Shown here one piece after another: positions 1 to 5,898 of a stretch of DNA of 9,567 nucleotides; the first letter of the stretch is position 1, and each line of letters opens with the position of its first letter. The notes under the pieces were generated by a model. That model was not told where the DNA came from, did not search any database, and was given only the letters and a program-made list of their open reading frames with translations. The position numbers and the translations under genes were made by a program. Location: the NCBI GenBank assembly GCA_964513975.1, contig CAZEON010000052.1, positions 1 through 9,567 on the forward strand, in the 5' to 3' direction. Source of the DNA: CAZVBV01 sp964513975. Its GTDB lineage: Bacteria; Patescibacteriota; Gracilibacteria; UBA4473.

Positions 1-906
1 CAAATCAAACGCGTCCACCAGTTGGTCAAAAGAAAAGACTTCTTCTGTTGACTTGGGATTCCAACCCAACAGGACCAGTCCATTTACCACAGCCTCTGGA
101 AGAAATCCTTTTTCTTGAAAATCTTTAATCAAAACACAGGTGTCAGGATCAACATTCCGTTTGGAAAGTTTCCGTTTCTGCGCATCGAGCACGAGTGGAA
201 TATGCCCAAATCGTGGCAGGTTTGCCCCAAGCGCTTGATACAAAAGAATTTGCTTGGGTGTATTGGAAATATGATCTTCACCTCTCAGAACGTGTGTCAC
301 GCCCTGTGTCCAATCATCAACAACATTTGCCAACAGATAGAGCACTGACCCGTCGCCTCTCGCCACAACAAAATCCCCGAGGGTGTTTGTATTCACAGAA
401 ATATCACCTCGAATAAGATCAGTGAATTGGATATCTTGATCTTTCGTCGTTCGCAATCGCCATACGAATTTGTCTCCAGATTTCATTTTTTCTTCTAACG
501 CCTCTTTTGTTTCATCACGAAATGGAGACCAAAAAACAAAGTTGGTTTTGTTCTTAGCAGCCGTTATTCGTTGAGCCTGAATTTCTTCGGGTGTCACAAA
601 ACAAGGAAAAATTTCCCTCTCTTCCCATAATTTTTCTCTCCATTGTGAATGTATCTTTTGATTTTCCGACTGTCTGAAAAAATGAGAAGACTCTTTTTCA
701 AAGTCCATTCCCAACCACGAAAGTCCGTCCAAAATTTCTGTTTCAAATTCTGCCTTACTTCGTTCTTTGTCCGTATCTTCCCATCGAAAAATTATTTTTC
801 CGTTGTTATGTTTCGCAAATAAGTAATTAAACAACGCCGTGCGAGCGGTTCCCAAATGAAGGCCCCCAGTTGGAGACGGTGGCATACGAACGATAACTTC
901 AGACAT
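1..906 (-). CDS. gltX: Glutamyl-tRNA synthetase, N-terminal 302 residues (partial)
   Basis: Class I aminoacyl-tRNA synthetase that charges tRNA-Glu (and possibly tRNA-Gln in a non-discriminating organism) in the cytoplasm. The frame opens at ATG 906 and runs off the left edge, so the C-terminal anticodon-binding part is missing. Visible landmarks: the HIGH-type signature PSPTGGLHLG at residues 11-19, the RWEDTD motif (normally R-I-E-D-T-D) at 41-46, VTHVLRGEDH followed by NTPKQILLY at 203-223, and the KMSKS-type loop KLSKR at 246-250, followed by GFLPEAVVNGLVLLGW. Only one cysteine (C102) stands where some GluRSs carry a zinc cluster. ATG 906 fits the family's usual N-terminus, about ten residues before the HIGH signature. 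No Shine-Dalgarno site precedes it. A well-spaced promoter lies about 25-50 nt upstream. The family identity is certain; the preference for tRNA-Glu versus tRNA-Gln cannot be judged here. Confidence 0.96.
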   Translation of the reverse strand, partial: MSEVIVRMPPSPTGGLHLGTARTALFNYLFAKHNNGKIIFRWEDTDKERSKAEFETEILDGLSWLGMDFEKESSHFFRQSENQKIHSQWREKLWEEREIFPCFVTPEEIQAQRITAAKNKTNFVFWSPFRDETKEALEEKMKSGDKFVWRLRTTKDQDIQFTDLIRGDISVNTNTLGDFVVARGDGSVLYLLANVVDDWTQGVTHVLRGEDHISNTPKQILLYQALGANLPRFGHIPLVLDAQKRKLSKRNVDPDTCVLIKDFQEKGFLPEAVVNGLVLLGWNPKSTEEVFSFDQLVDAFDL

Positions 907-929
907 AGAGGAAGGATAAGATCGTCCCC

Positions 930-957
930 ATTGTAGAAAACAATCTTCAATTATCAA
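930..957 (-). promoter_or_regulatory. Probable gltX promoter
   Basis: On the minus strand a -35 box TTGATA (957-952), a 16-nt spacer and a -10 box TACAAT (935-930) match the sigma-70 type consensus. Transcription would begin near 923 and leave a 5' leader of under 20 nt before the gltX ATG at 906, with no Shine-Dalgarno site in it. A perfect TATAAT also occurs at 976-971 but has no convincing -35 box. The -35 box lies inside a 14-bp direct repeat. Confidence 0.55.
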
Positions 958-967
958 TCTTCAATTA
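941..967. repeat. Two-copy 14-bp-period direct repeat
   Basis: The 13-mer CAATCTTCAATTA occurs at 941-953 and again at 955-967, one base apart, so the period is 14. It sits at the -35 region of the probable gltX promoter. It could be a regulator site or slipped-strand sequence; nothing visible decides. Confidence 0.8.
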
Positions 968-1052
968 CGAATTATAAGTAAAGAGACGATGAAATAATGA
1001 AGAAAGAATGCTTAAGGCTAAAGGGAAAATGTAAAAACATAATAACTGAAAG

Positions 1053-1090
1053 CTATAAACTCTTAACTATAAACTCTTAACTATAAACTC
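1053..1090. repeat. Tandem 14-bp repeat, about 2.7 copies
   Basis: The unit CTATAAACTCTTAA is repeated exactly at 1053-1066 and 1067-1080, with a third partial copy to 1090. It starts four bases after the stop codon of the last pilin gene (minus strand). No hairpin plus T-run that would serve as a terminator for that operon was seen between here and gltX. Confidence 0.9.
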
Positions 1091-1094
1091 ATCC

Positions 1095-2057
1095 TTACTT
1101 TCGGATGTTCCCAAAGATGCGAGAAGAGGCCATTGTTTGGAGAGAAAGGTTCGAAAGTTCCCCTTCTTCCATTCCAAAATCAGATGGTTCTCGAAGTTTT
1201 GTTTCCATGGATATAGATACATATGGATGCACTTGTGCTTCATTAACGGCAAAACTCAAAAACGGATCTCGGTTCGGAGCAGGGACAAAGGAAAGATTTT
1301 CAATTTCTATATTTCCAGGAGAAACAGGAGTCCACTCGTGAGCTTGCATGCAAAATTCTTGAGACGCTTCATCTCCCAAAATTTCGTATAACGTTCCACT
1401 TCCATTTGCTATTTTACAAACTCCACTCTCTACAACATCCCATTGGCCAACAGCATTCCAGAGATCAACGACCCCATCATTGTCGGTATCAGCTCCGAGT
1501 TGTTGTTGGATTTCGATTTTTGCAAAATCCTCTTCCAGAGGATCTATGGTTAGTGTTTTTTGAACAGCCATGCGGAGTGTTCGACTACTATTAATGAGAT
1601 AAAGAGTTGTTATGGGATTTGCTTCATCCCATGCCTTTGTACACCCATCCGGATTACCCCCAAAATCACTCCCCCCAAGATTTCGATCAAGAATGTCATC
1701 ATCATTGGTATCCCAATTAAAAATAGTTTCATACCCGAGTGCTAAACGATTGGTCTCATTGTTTATCTGACTACTTCCCGTTGGAGACTGGTCTTCGTCG
1801 AAGCTGGCGCAATCAGAAGTGTTCGGTCCAACTTCTATAAAATAGCGATCATAATCAATCGTATTAGTTCGAACGAGTTGAACGATTCGTTCCATGAGAA
1901 ACTGAGTCTCAGTGGCGAAACTTTGTGTGACGCGTATCTTCTTTTGAGAAAAGTAGATACTGCCAATGCTTTGCATAGCAGCGGTGATAACGATGGCAGA
2001 AAGTGCCATCGCAACCAAAATTTCAAGAAGAGAGTAGCCGGAATGTTTAGTACGCAT
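1095..2057 (-). CDS. Prepilin-type protein, PilW/GspJ-like minor pilin with calcium-loop-like motifs
   Basis: Predicted 320-residue minor pilin or pseudopilin, processed by prepilin peptidase and assembled at the cytoplasmic membrane. The short leader MRTKHSG is followed by YSLLEILVAMALSAIVITAA: cleavage after G7, conserved Glu at mature position 5, then one hydrophobic helix. The frame is open further upstream to 2132, but start 2057 gives a classical short leader and overlaps the end of the previous gene by 11 nt, which fits translational coupling. The globular part holds two Asp-rich loops, D116-T-N-D-D-D-I-L-D124 and D190-T-D-N-D-G-V-V-D198. The second matches the DxDxDGxxD calcium-binding pattern. 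Several cysteines (83, 139, 214, 236) could form disulfides outside the cell. The tail reads LSNLSLQTMASSR, as in PilW-like proteins of candidate-phyla bacteria. Last of a three-gene pilin operon. The exact subfamily is inferred from order and size. Confidence 0.85.
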   Translation of the reverse strand: MRTKHSGYSLLEILVAMALSAIVITAAMQSIGSIYFSQKKIRVTQSFATETQFLMERIVQLVRTNTIDYDRYFIEVGPNTSDCASFDEDQSPTGSSQINNETNRLALGYETIFNWDTNDDDILDRNLGGSDFGGNPDGCTKAWDEANPITTLYLINSSRTLRMAVQKTLTIDPLEEDFAKIEIQQQLGADTDNDGVVDLWNAVGQWDVVESGVCKIANGSGTLYEILGDEASQEFCMQAHEWTPVSPGNIEIENLSFVPAPNRDPFLSFAVNEAQVHPYVSISMETKLREPSDFGMEEGELSNLSLQTMASSRIFGNIRK

Positions 2058-2700
2058 CACGTTGGTAAAAATCAAAAAGGTGAGTTTCAAGAGTAACGTT
2101 TTTGGAAACATTTTTTTCAATCCATCCCACACGAACGGTAACTTTCAATTTTTCTTCATTGCATGCGGCTCCACAAACCTCATCAGTCGCTACATCAAGC
2201 TCTATTTGTCGATAAAAAGGCGTTGGAGGATTTGTTCCAGAATTGTGTGTGAATTTTTGTGTGGTTGCATCAAGATAGAGCCGAAAAGATTCCAACCCTG
2301 CAGAAGCATTGGGAATATCAAGCTCTTGGGAACTAGCAATGTTAACGAGAAAATATCGAGATTTTGTTTCTGAAAAATTTACTTGGTAAAATCCATCTGT
2401 CATTTTTGTGGAACTTCCCGAACCAGCACATTCATTAAGATTTGAAACACTATCGAGACAGAGCCACTTTTCTCGTTTGTTTCCCGAATATTTGAGCCAG
2501 TTTGTATCACGAATGTTGCGAACGGCCTCCATTCCTTCGCGCGCTAAATTGATAGCCACAATTCTATTTTGCACATTGACGTTTGTTTGTGTCGCACGAT
2601 TAAGAGAGACAAACGCACTCGCTAAAACCGTTACCAAAAGCACAGTGGCAATCATTACTTCAACAATAGTTTCTCCGCAGTTTTTATGAGAATATTTCAT
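2047..2700 (-). CDS. Prepilin-type protein, PilV/GspI-like minor pilin
   Basis: A 217-residue type IV prepilin-like protein. The leader MKYSHKNCG is followed by ETIVEVMIATVLLVTVLASAF: predicted cleavage after G9, Glu at mature position 5, then the N-terminal membrane helix. The first mature residue is Glu rather than the usual Phe or Met, which is unusual but seen in minor pilins. The segment LAREGMEAVRNIRDTNW just after the helix resembles PilV-like minor pilins of Patescibacteria. Later cysteines (CGAAC near the C-terminus, and C81/C91) may pair. ATG 2700 lies two bases after the stop of the upstream pilin gene, and the 3' end overlaps the next pilin gene, so all three are probably one transcript. 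Likely role: part of the minor-pilin complex that primes pilus assembly for adhesion, motility or DNA uptake. Assignment to PilV rather than GspI is tentative. Confidence 0.87.
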   Translation of the reverse strand: MKYSHKNCGETIVEVMIATVLLVTVLASAFVSLNRATQTNVNVQNRIVAINLAREGMEAVRNIRDTNWLKYSGNKREKWLCLDSVSNLNECAGSGSSTKMTDGFYQVNFSETKSRYFLVNIASSQELDIPNASAGLESFRLYLDATTQKFTHNSGTNPPTPFYRQIELDVATDEVCGAACNEEKLKVTVRVGWIEKNVSKNVTLETHLFDFYQRDAY

Positions 2701-2702
2701 GA

Positions 2703-3236
2703 TTAAGGGGTGCAGTCAGTATCTCCACTGGAAAGCTCAGGGATTCCCATGATACGGTTAAAGCAAATAGTTTTTTGTTCACCAGAATCATGAGTAAAGA
2801 GAATTTTAGCATTATCCCCTTGATTGGTTCCAATCGGATCTCCATAAGGAATAAATGATTGAGAAGTATCAGGTAAAAACTCAATCCGAACAGTTACCTT
2901 AGGAACATCATCAAGTTCGATGGTGTGTGACTGGTGCCATTGTGTGTCATAGGTCTGAACCGGAACCTCTTCAATATTATTTTTACAAGATATTGTGGAA
3001 GTCGTTGCGTTAAATCCAAATATCCATTTTTCACTTGCCTTATCATCACACATTTTTTCCGTTAATGCATTCATGCGTACTTCCAAAATTTGATTAAAGA
3101 TGGTGTCAATCTCTCCTTGAAAGTTCACCCGACTTCTCATTCGAGAAAAACCAGGAATAGAAATAGTGACGAGTATTGCAACAATCCCTGTCACAACAAG
3201 GAGTTCAATAAGAGAGAATCCTTTCTTTTTTTGCAT
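2703..3236 (-). CDS. Prepilin-type protein, GspH/FimT-like minor pilin
   Basis: A 177-residue prepilin-like protein and first gene of the pilin operon. MQKKKG precedes FSLIELLVVTGIVAILVTISIP: cleavage after G6, Glu at mature position 5, and a typical hydrophobic helix. The C-terminal half has strand-rich GspH/FimT character, with TICFNRIMGIPELSSGDTDC and its two cysteines close to the end. The frame is also open to ATG 3245 and TTG 3272. ATG 3236 is preferred because it gives the classical six-residue leader and lies where transcription from the TACAAT -10 box (3249-3244) would begin, making the mRNA leaderless. The next gene starts two bases after the stop. Divergent from lepA. Subfamily is inferred from size and order; pilin membership is firm. 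Confidence 0.88.
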   Translation of the reverse strand: MQKKKGFSLIELLVVTGIVAILVTISIPGFSRMRSRVNFQGEIDTIFNQILEVRMNALTEKMCDDKASEKWIFGFNATTSTISCKNNIEEVPVQTYDTQWHQSHTIELDDVPKVTVRIEFLPDTSQSFIPYGDPIGTNQGDNAKILFTHDSGEQKTICFNRIMGIPELSSGDTDCTP

Positions 3237-3243
3237 TGAACTC

Positions 3244-3272
3244 ATTGTAGAAGGAGGGGGCGGAAGTTGCAA
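3244..3272 (-). promoter_or_regulatory. Promoter of the pilin operon (left half of a divergent pair)
   Basis: Minus-strand -35 box TTGCAA (3272-3267), 17-nt spacer, -10 box TACAAT (3249-3244). The expected start is about 3237, at or next to ATG 3236, so the transcript would be leaderless. The -35 box is its own reverse complement and is shared with the lepA promoter on the other strand. Confidence 0.55.
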
Positions 3273-3294
3273 GTTACAGGTTTCTCAGTACAAT
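3267..3294 (+). promoter_or_regulatory. Promoter of lepA (right half of a divergent pair)
   Basis: Plus-strand -35 box TTGCAA (3267-3272), 16-nt spacer, -10 box TACAAT (3289-3294). Transcription should start near 3301, only a few bases before the lepA ATG at 3304, so no room exists for a Shine-Dalgarno site. The -35 box coincides with that of the pilin operon promoter. Confidence 0.55.
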
Positions 3295-3303
3295 CGCGCG
3301 CGA

Positions 3304-5127
3304 ATGGACATACGAAATTTTTGCATCATTGCGCACATCGATCATGGAAAGTCGACACTTGCCGACAGATTTCTTGAAACAACAGGAACAATTGATAAGC
3401 GAGAAATGAAAGAACAGTTGCTTGATACAATGGACTTGGAGCGAGAACGAGGAATTACCATCAAGCTTCAGCCGGTGCGAATGAAGTGGAAGAATACACA
3501 GCTCAATCTTATAGATACACCAGGGCATGTAGATTTTTCATATGAAGTTTCTCGTTCGCTCGCGGCCTGCGAAGGAGCCGTTTTGGTTGTCGATGCGACA
3601 CAAGGAATTGAAGCTCAAACTTTAGCAAATGTATTTCTCGCGCTTGAGCACGGACTCACCATTATTCCCGTTCTCAATAAAATAGATCTTCCCGCAGCTG
3701 AGCCAGAACGCCGAGCAATGGAAATAGAAAAACTGTTGGGATTTCCTGCGGAAGACATCTTGCAGGTTTCTGGGAAAGAAGGGACAGGAGTGCCTGAATT
3801 GTTAGATAGGATTATAGAACGGGTTCCTCTCCCAGAGAAAAACGAAGTCTTTGAAAATACTGAAAACATTTTTACAGAAGGTGAAACAAAAGCACTCATA
3901 TTTGATTCCATGTTCGATTCTTATCGAGGAGTGGTATCGAGTGTGCGCGTATTTCAAGGAGAAATTAAAAAAGGAGATAAATTAAAATTGCTCAAAACAG
4001 GCCGACAAATCGAAGCCATTGAAGTGGGATTTCTCAATCCAAAATATTCTCCAACCACGTCTATAGAAGAAGGGGAAGTGGGATATGTTGTCACAGGATT
4101 GAAAAATGTTGTCGATGCAAAAGTCGGAGAAACGCTCTGGCAGCCATCCCCTAACCCCTCCCAGAGGGAGGGGAATATCTCTCCTATGCCACTTCCCGGA
4201 TACAAAGAAGTAACGCCGTTCGTATTTGCGGGTATCTATCCCACAAGCGGGGATGATTTCTCCCTCCTTCGGAAAGCATTGGAAAAGCTTTCTCTCAACG
4301 ATGCATCATTGCAATTTACGCCAGAACACTCAGGCGCCTTAGGACATGGATTTCGAGTTGGTTTTTTAGGACTTCTTCACTTAGACATTGTTCAAGAACG
4401 ACTCGAACGAGAATTTGATATCGACATGTTGGTTACAGCGCCTTCAGTTTCCTACGAAATCGTGCTCAACGACAAAACAACGAAAATGATTTCCAATCCT
4501 GGTGAACTTCCAGAAGCCGGACACTATCTCGACATCAGAGAGCCATGGATGAAGATTACAATTCTCACTCCTTCAGAATTCGTTGGAGCGATTATGGAAC
4601 TTTGTGCGCAGCGTCGAGGAATTTCCAAAAACATGCAGTACACAGATCCGACACGAGTGGAACTCTTTTTTGAAATCCCACTCTCTTCAATCATTACCGA
4701 TTTCTACGACGACTTGAAGTCACTTACTTCAGGATATGCCTCTATGTCTTACGAACCGATTGATCTGCGAACAGAGGATCTCGTTCGTCTTGATATTCTC
4801 GTCGCAGGAGACCGAGTAGATGCATTGAGTCAGATTGTTCACAAGGACGGAGCTTATAATATCGGACTTGCGTGGTGTCAGCGGTTAAAAGAAATTATTC
4901 CCAAGGCACAGTTTGCAATTGCCATTCAGGCAACCATTGGCGCACGAATCCTCGCACGGACAACCATCTCTGCGATGCGAAAAGACGTAACAGCGAAGTT
5001 GTACGGAGGGGATGTGACTCGAAAAAACAAACTCTTAAAGAAACAAAAGAAAGGAAAGAAGAGAATGAAACAGTTTGGGAAAGTGACGATTCCGCAAGAT
5101 GCATTTTTTGCGATGATGAAGAAATAG
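3304..5127 (+). CDS. lepA: Elongation factor 4 (LepA), ribosome-associated translational GTPase
   Basis: GTPase that acts on the ribosome in the cytoplasm, proposed to aid initiation, 30S biogenesis or back-translocation. It has 607 residues, close to the family norm of about 600. GTPase motifs are complete: G1 AHIDHGKS (10-17), G2 RGITI (49-53), G3 DTPGH with the catalytic His (71-75), G4 NKID (125-128), G5 SGKEG (156-160). Domain II, the EF-G-like domains and the LepA-specific C-terminal domain follow, with AKLYGGDVTRKNKLLKKQKKGKKRMKQ near the end. ATG 3304 is chosen because MDIRNFCIIAHIDHGKST is the family's N-terminus; the open frame back to 3166 would overlap the pilin gene. No Shine-Dalgarno site precedes it. 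Oddity: residues 281-290 (PSPNPSQREG) are encoded by a G/C-rich palindrome and lie where relatives have a shorter linker before LPGYKEV. Confidence 0.97.
   Translation: MDIRNFCIIAHIDHGKSTLADRFLETTGTIDKREMKEQLLDTMDLERERGITIKLQPVRMKWKNTQLNLIDTPGHVDFSYEVSRSLAACEGAVLVVDATQGIEAQTLANVFLALEHGLTIIPVLNKIDLPAAEPERRAMEIEKLLGFPAEDILQVSGKEGTGVPELLDRIIERVPLPEKNEVFENTENIFTEGETKALIFDSMFDSYRGVVSSVRVFQGEIKKGDKLKLLKTGRQIEAIEVGFLNPKYSPTTSIEEGEVGYVVTGLKNVVDAKVGETLWQPSPNPSQREGNISPMPLPGYKEVTPFVFAGIYPTSGDDFSLLRKALEKLSLNDASLQFTPEHSGALGHGFRVGFLGLLHLDIVQERLEREFDIDMLVTAPSVSYEIVLNDKTTKMISNPGELPEAGHYLDIREPWMKITILTPSEFVGAIMELCAQRRGISKNMQYTDPTRVELFFEIPLSSIITDFYDDLKSLTSGYASMSYEPIDLRTEDLVRLDILVAGDRVDALSQIVHKDGAYNIGLAWCQRLKEIIPKAQFAIAIQATIGARILARTTISAMRKDVTAKLYGGDVTRKNKLLKKQKKGKKRMKQFGKVTIPQDAFFAMMKK
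4144..4179 (+). repeat. In-frame palindromic element inside lepA
   Basis: CCCCTCCC (4155-4162), a 3-nt AGA loop and GGGAGGGG (4166-4173) form a perfect 8-bp G/C stem in otherwise A/T-leaning DNA. The preceding CCCCTAA (4148-4154) adds to a pattern like dispersed palindromic repeats found in many bacterial genomes. It is read as PSPNPSQREG and lengthens the loop between GETL and LPGYKEV by about eight residues compared with E. coli LepA as I recall it. Reading frame is kept. Confidence 0.6.
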
Positions 5128-5129
5128 TC

Positions 5130-5426
5130 TTGACTTTTTCTCAAAAATGGCTCAAAAAGACTTCCGTAGAATTCCTTATTTTTTCAAAGAAACGAAGAAT
5201 TCTCAGTTCTTTATTACTTTCGTGGCGATTTCTGGTTTCACGGTTTTGTGCGTCTTGCGTGCAGTATCGTGGAACCAAAAAAAATGTTTATATGCCAGAT
5301 TTAAAATCAAAAAAGAAAGCCGAAAAAAGACAAAAAACGGAGACGAGCAATAAAAACAATCAGAAATCTAATCAGGTAAAAACTGAAAAGAAACGGCATG
5401 TTTTTAAAAAGCGCCACCACACGTAA
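5130..5426 (+). CDS. Small protein of unknown function: VEFL segment plus Lys/Arg-rich tail
   Basis: Not recognised. The frame open here encodes up to 98 residues from TTG 5130, three bases after the lepA stop and in a different frame. Residues 1-50 contain LTF, VEFL, KKRRILSS, SWRF and VSR. The same landmarks, with synonymous codon differences at WR and SR, appear in the ORF at 5512-5664, which argues that the segment is translated. From residue 55 the sequence becomes a hydrophilic basic tail (MPDLKSKKKAEKRQK... ending HVFKKRHHT). ATG 5292, preceded by ATGTTTAT as before the basic gene at 5690, could instead start a separate 44-residue basic protein. The product may bind nucleic acid or the ribosome, judging only from charge. 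No membrane segment or known motif. Possibly cotranscribed with lepA. The true start is uncertain; the existence of a gene here is likely but unproven. Confidence 0.5.
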   Translation: MTFSQKWLKKTSVEFLIFSKKRRILSSLLLSWRFLVSRFCASCVQYRGTKKNVYMPDLKSKKKAEKRQKTETSNKNNQKSNQVKTEKKRHVFKKRHHT

Positions 5427-5438
5427 AGAACCAACTGT

Positions 5439-5467
5439 GCTCTGTCGTTCCAAAAGAACGACAGAGC
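5439..5467. repeat. Perfect 12-bp hairpin between the two small-protein modules
   Basis: GCTCTGTCGTTC (5439-5450), loop CAAAA, GAACGACAGAGC (5456-5467). The stem is perfect and strong, but no T-run follows on either strand, so it is not a standard intrinsic terminator. It starts 12 bases after the stop of the preceding small gene and could protect an mRNA 3' end or be a protein site. Confidence 0.85.
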
Positions 5468-5494
5468 CAACACCAATTATAAAAATCCATAGCA

Positions 5495-5522
5495 TTGACT
5501 TTTAGTGGGGAATGTGTAATTT
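5495..5522 (+). promoter_or_regulatory. Possible promoter for the second small-protein module
   Basis: TTGACT (5495-5500), 16-nt spacer, TAATTT (5517-5522). A second TTGACT at 5521-5526 has TCTAAT 18 nt downstream (5545-5550). If the first one is used, ATG 5512 would lie upstream of the RNA start and the ORF at 5512-5664 would need another start or serve as a leader. Either is only a sequence match. Confidence 0.3.
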
Positions 5523-5664
5523 GACTTTTGTAGAATTTCTTCGTTCTAATAAAGAACGAAAAATTCTCAGTTCTTTTCGACAATGGAGAATCAGTATTTC
5601 TAGTCGTGGTTTTGTTCTTTCTGAGGACAGGATCACGATTAGAAAATGTATAAATGCAACTTAA
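5512..5664 (+). CDS. Small protein related to the N-terminal part of the 5130-5426 product
   Basis: Not recognised. A 50-residue frame from ATG 5512 (GTGGGGA lies just before it, a weak ribosome-binding site) to TAA 5664. It reads LTFVEFLRSNKERKILSS, then WRISISSR and ends KCINAT. LTF, VEFL, KILSS (RILSS in the other copy), WR and SR line up with the ORF at 5130, with gaps in multiples of three and synonymous differences, for example TGGAGA versus TGGCGA for WR. That favours a translated duplicate over a pure RNA element. The same DNA can fold: AGAATTT (5532-5538) pairs with AAATTCT, and TTCGTTCT with AGAACGAA, so a leader RNA remains an alternative. The gene for a basic protein starts 25 bases downstream. 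TTG 5521 would match the start of the first copy. Confidence 0.42.
   Translation: MCNLTFVEFLRSNKERKILSSFRQWRISISSRGFVLSEDRITIRKCINAT
5532..5567 (+). promoter_or_regulatory. Long hairpin in the second module (counterpart at 5167-5202)
   Basis: AGAATTT, one bulged base, TTCGTTCT, a 5-nt loop, AGAACGAA and AAATTCT make a 15-bp stem with a single bulge. The first module has a weaker hairpin at the same place, closed by AGAATTC/GAATTCT. Both are followed by CTCAGTTCTTT. It may be an attenuator-like leader structure, or a by-product of coding KILSS-type sequence. Confidence 0.35.
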
Positions 5665-5689
5665 TTATTCATGTTTAAAATTTATGTTT

Positions 5690-5878
5690 ATGGCTAAGAA
5701 GAAAGCAAAAGGATTTAGAAAACTGAGAAAAAAAAGGGAAAACAAAAGGAATCGAAGAGACGGTGTTTTCAAAAAGGAAGACGTAAAGCGAAAGACGGGA
5801 GGTATTAGAAGTTGTGGTAATGGTGGAAAAAGACACTGCCGATCTTCTTGTTTTCGAAAGGGAAAGATCTGTGTTTAA
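5690..5878 (+). CDS. Small highly basic protein with four cysteines, unknown function
   Basis: Not recognised. A 62-residue protein starting MAKKKAKGFRKLRKKREN and carrying Lys or Arg at well over a third of positions, with hardly any acidic residues. Four cysteines (42, 50, 54, 61; spacing C-x7-C-x3-C-x6-C) crowd the C-terminus, which could bind a metal or form disulfides. ATG 5690 is chosen over the upstream in-frame ATGs (5654, 5684) because the basic sequence begins there and the context ATGTTTATG resembles ATGTTTATATG before the basic tail of the first module. The gene ends inside the stem of a good terminator, which supports it as the last gene of a plus-strand unit. Charge suggests binding to RNA, DNA or the ribosome, but this is only inference. 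No Shine-Dalgarno site. Confidence 0.5.
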   Translation: MAKKKAKGFRKLRKKRENKRNRRDGVFKKEDVKRKTGGIRSCGNGGKRHCRSSCFRKGKICV

Positions 5879-5898
5879 TAGCACAGGTCTTGTTTTTT
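5864..5898 (+). terminator. Rho-independent terminator after the small basic gene
   Basis: AAGATCTGTG (5864-5873), loop TTTAATAG, CACAGGTCTT (5882-5891): a 10-bp stem with one G-T pair, followed by G and TTTTTT (5893-5898). The stem includes the last codons and stop of the gene ending at 5878. It marks the end of plus-strand transcription where it meets the minus-strand genes. Confidence 0.8.

Noticed and set aside
941..1090. CRISPR array
   Set aside because: The repeats are 14 bp, directly tandem and without spacers.
2058..2132. Longer N-terminus for the PilW-like protein
   Set aside because: It would give a 32-residue leader before the prepilin cleavage site and a large overlap with the upstream gene. 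ATG 2057 gives a seven-residue leader.
3251..3259. GGAGGGGG on the plus strand as a Shine-Dalgarno site
   Set aside because: It lies about 45 bases before the lepA ATG, upstream of the predicted RNA start. The only nearby start codon (TTG 3267) is out of frame with lepA.
3166..3303. 46-residue N-terminal extension of LepA in the open frame
   Set aside because: It overlaps the pilin gene antisense, lacks family similarity, and MDIRNFCIIAHIDHGKST is the normal LepA N-terminus. A promoter places the RNA start next to ATG 3304.
4872..5129. The 5130-5426 frame extended back into lepA
   Set aside because: This part is antiphase to the well-supported lepA C-terminus and is only a chance open frame.
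5147..5353. 68-residue plus-strand ORF MAQKDFRRIPYFF...
   Set aside because: It reads the same DNA as the VEFL/KILSS frame, but its own sequence is not matched in the second module, so it is probably a shadow.
5430..5690. tRNA or other structural RNA gene
   Set aside because: The hairpins do not form a cloverleaf, and there is no T-loop or CCA end.
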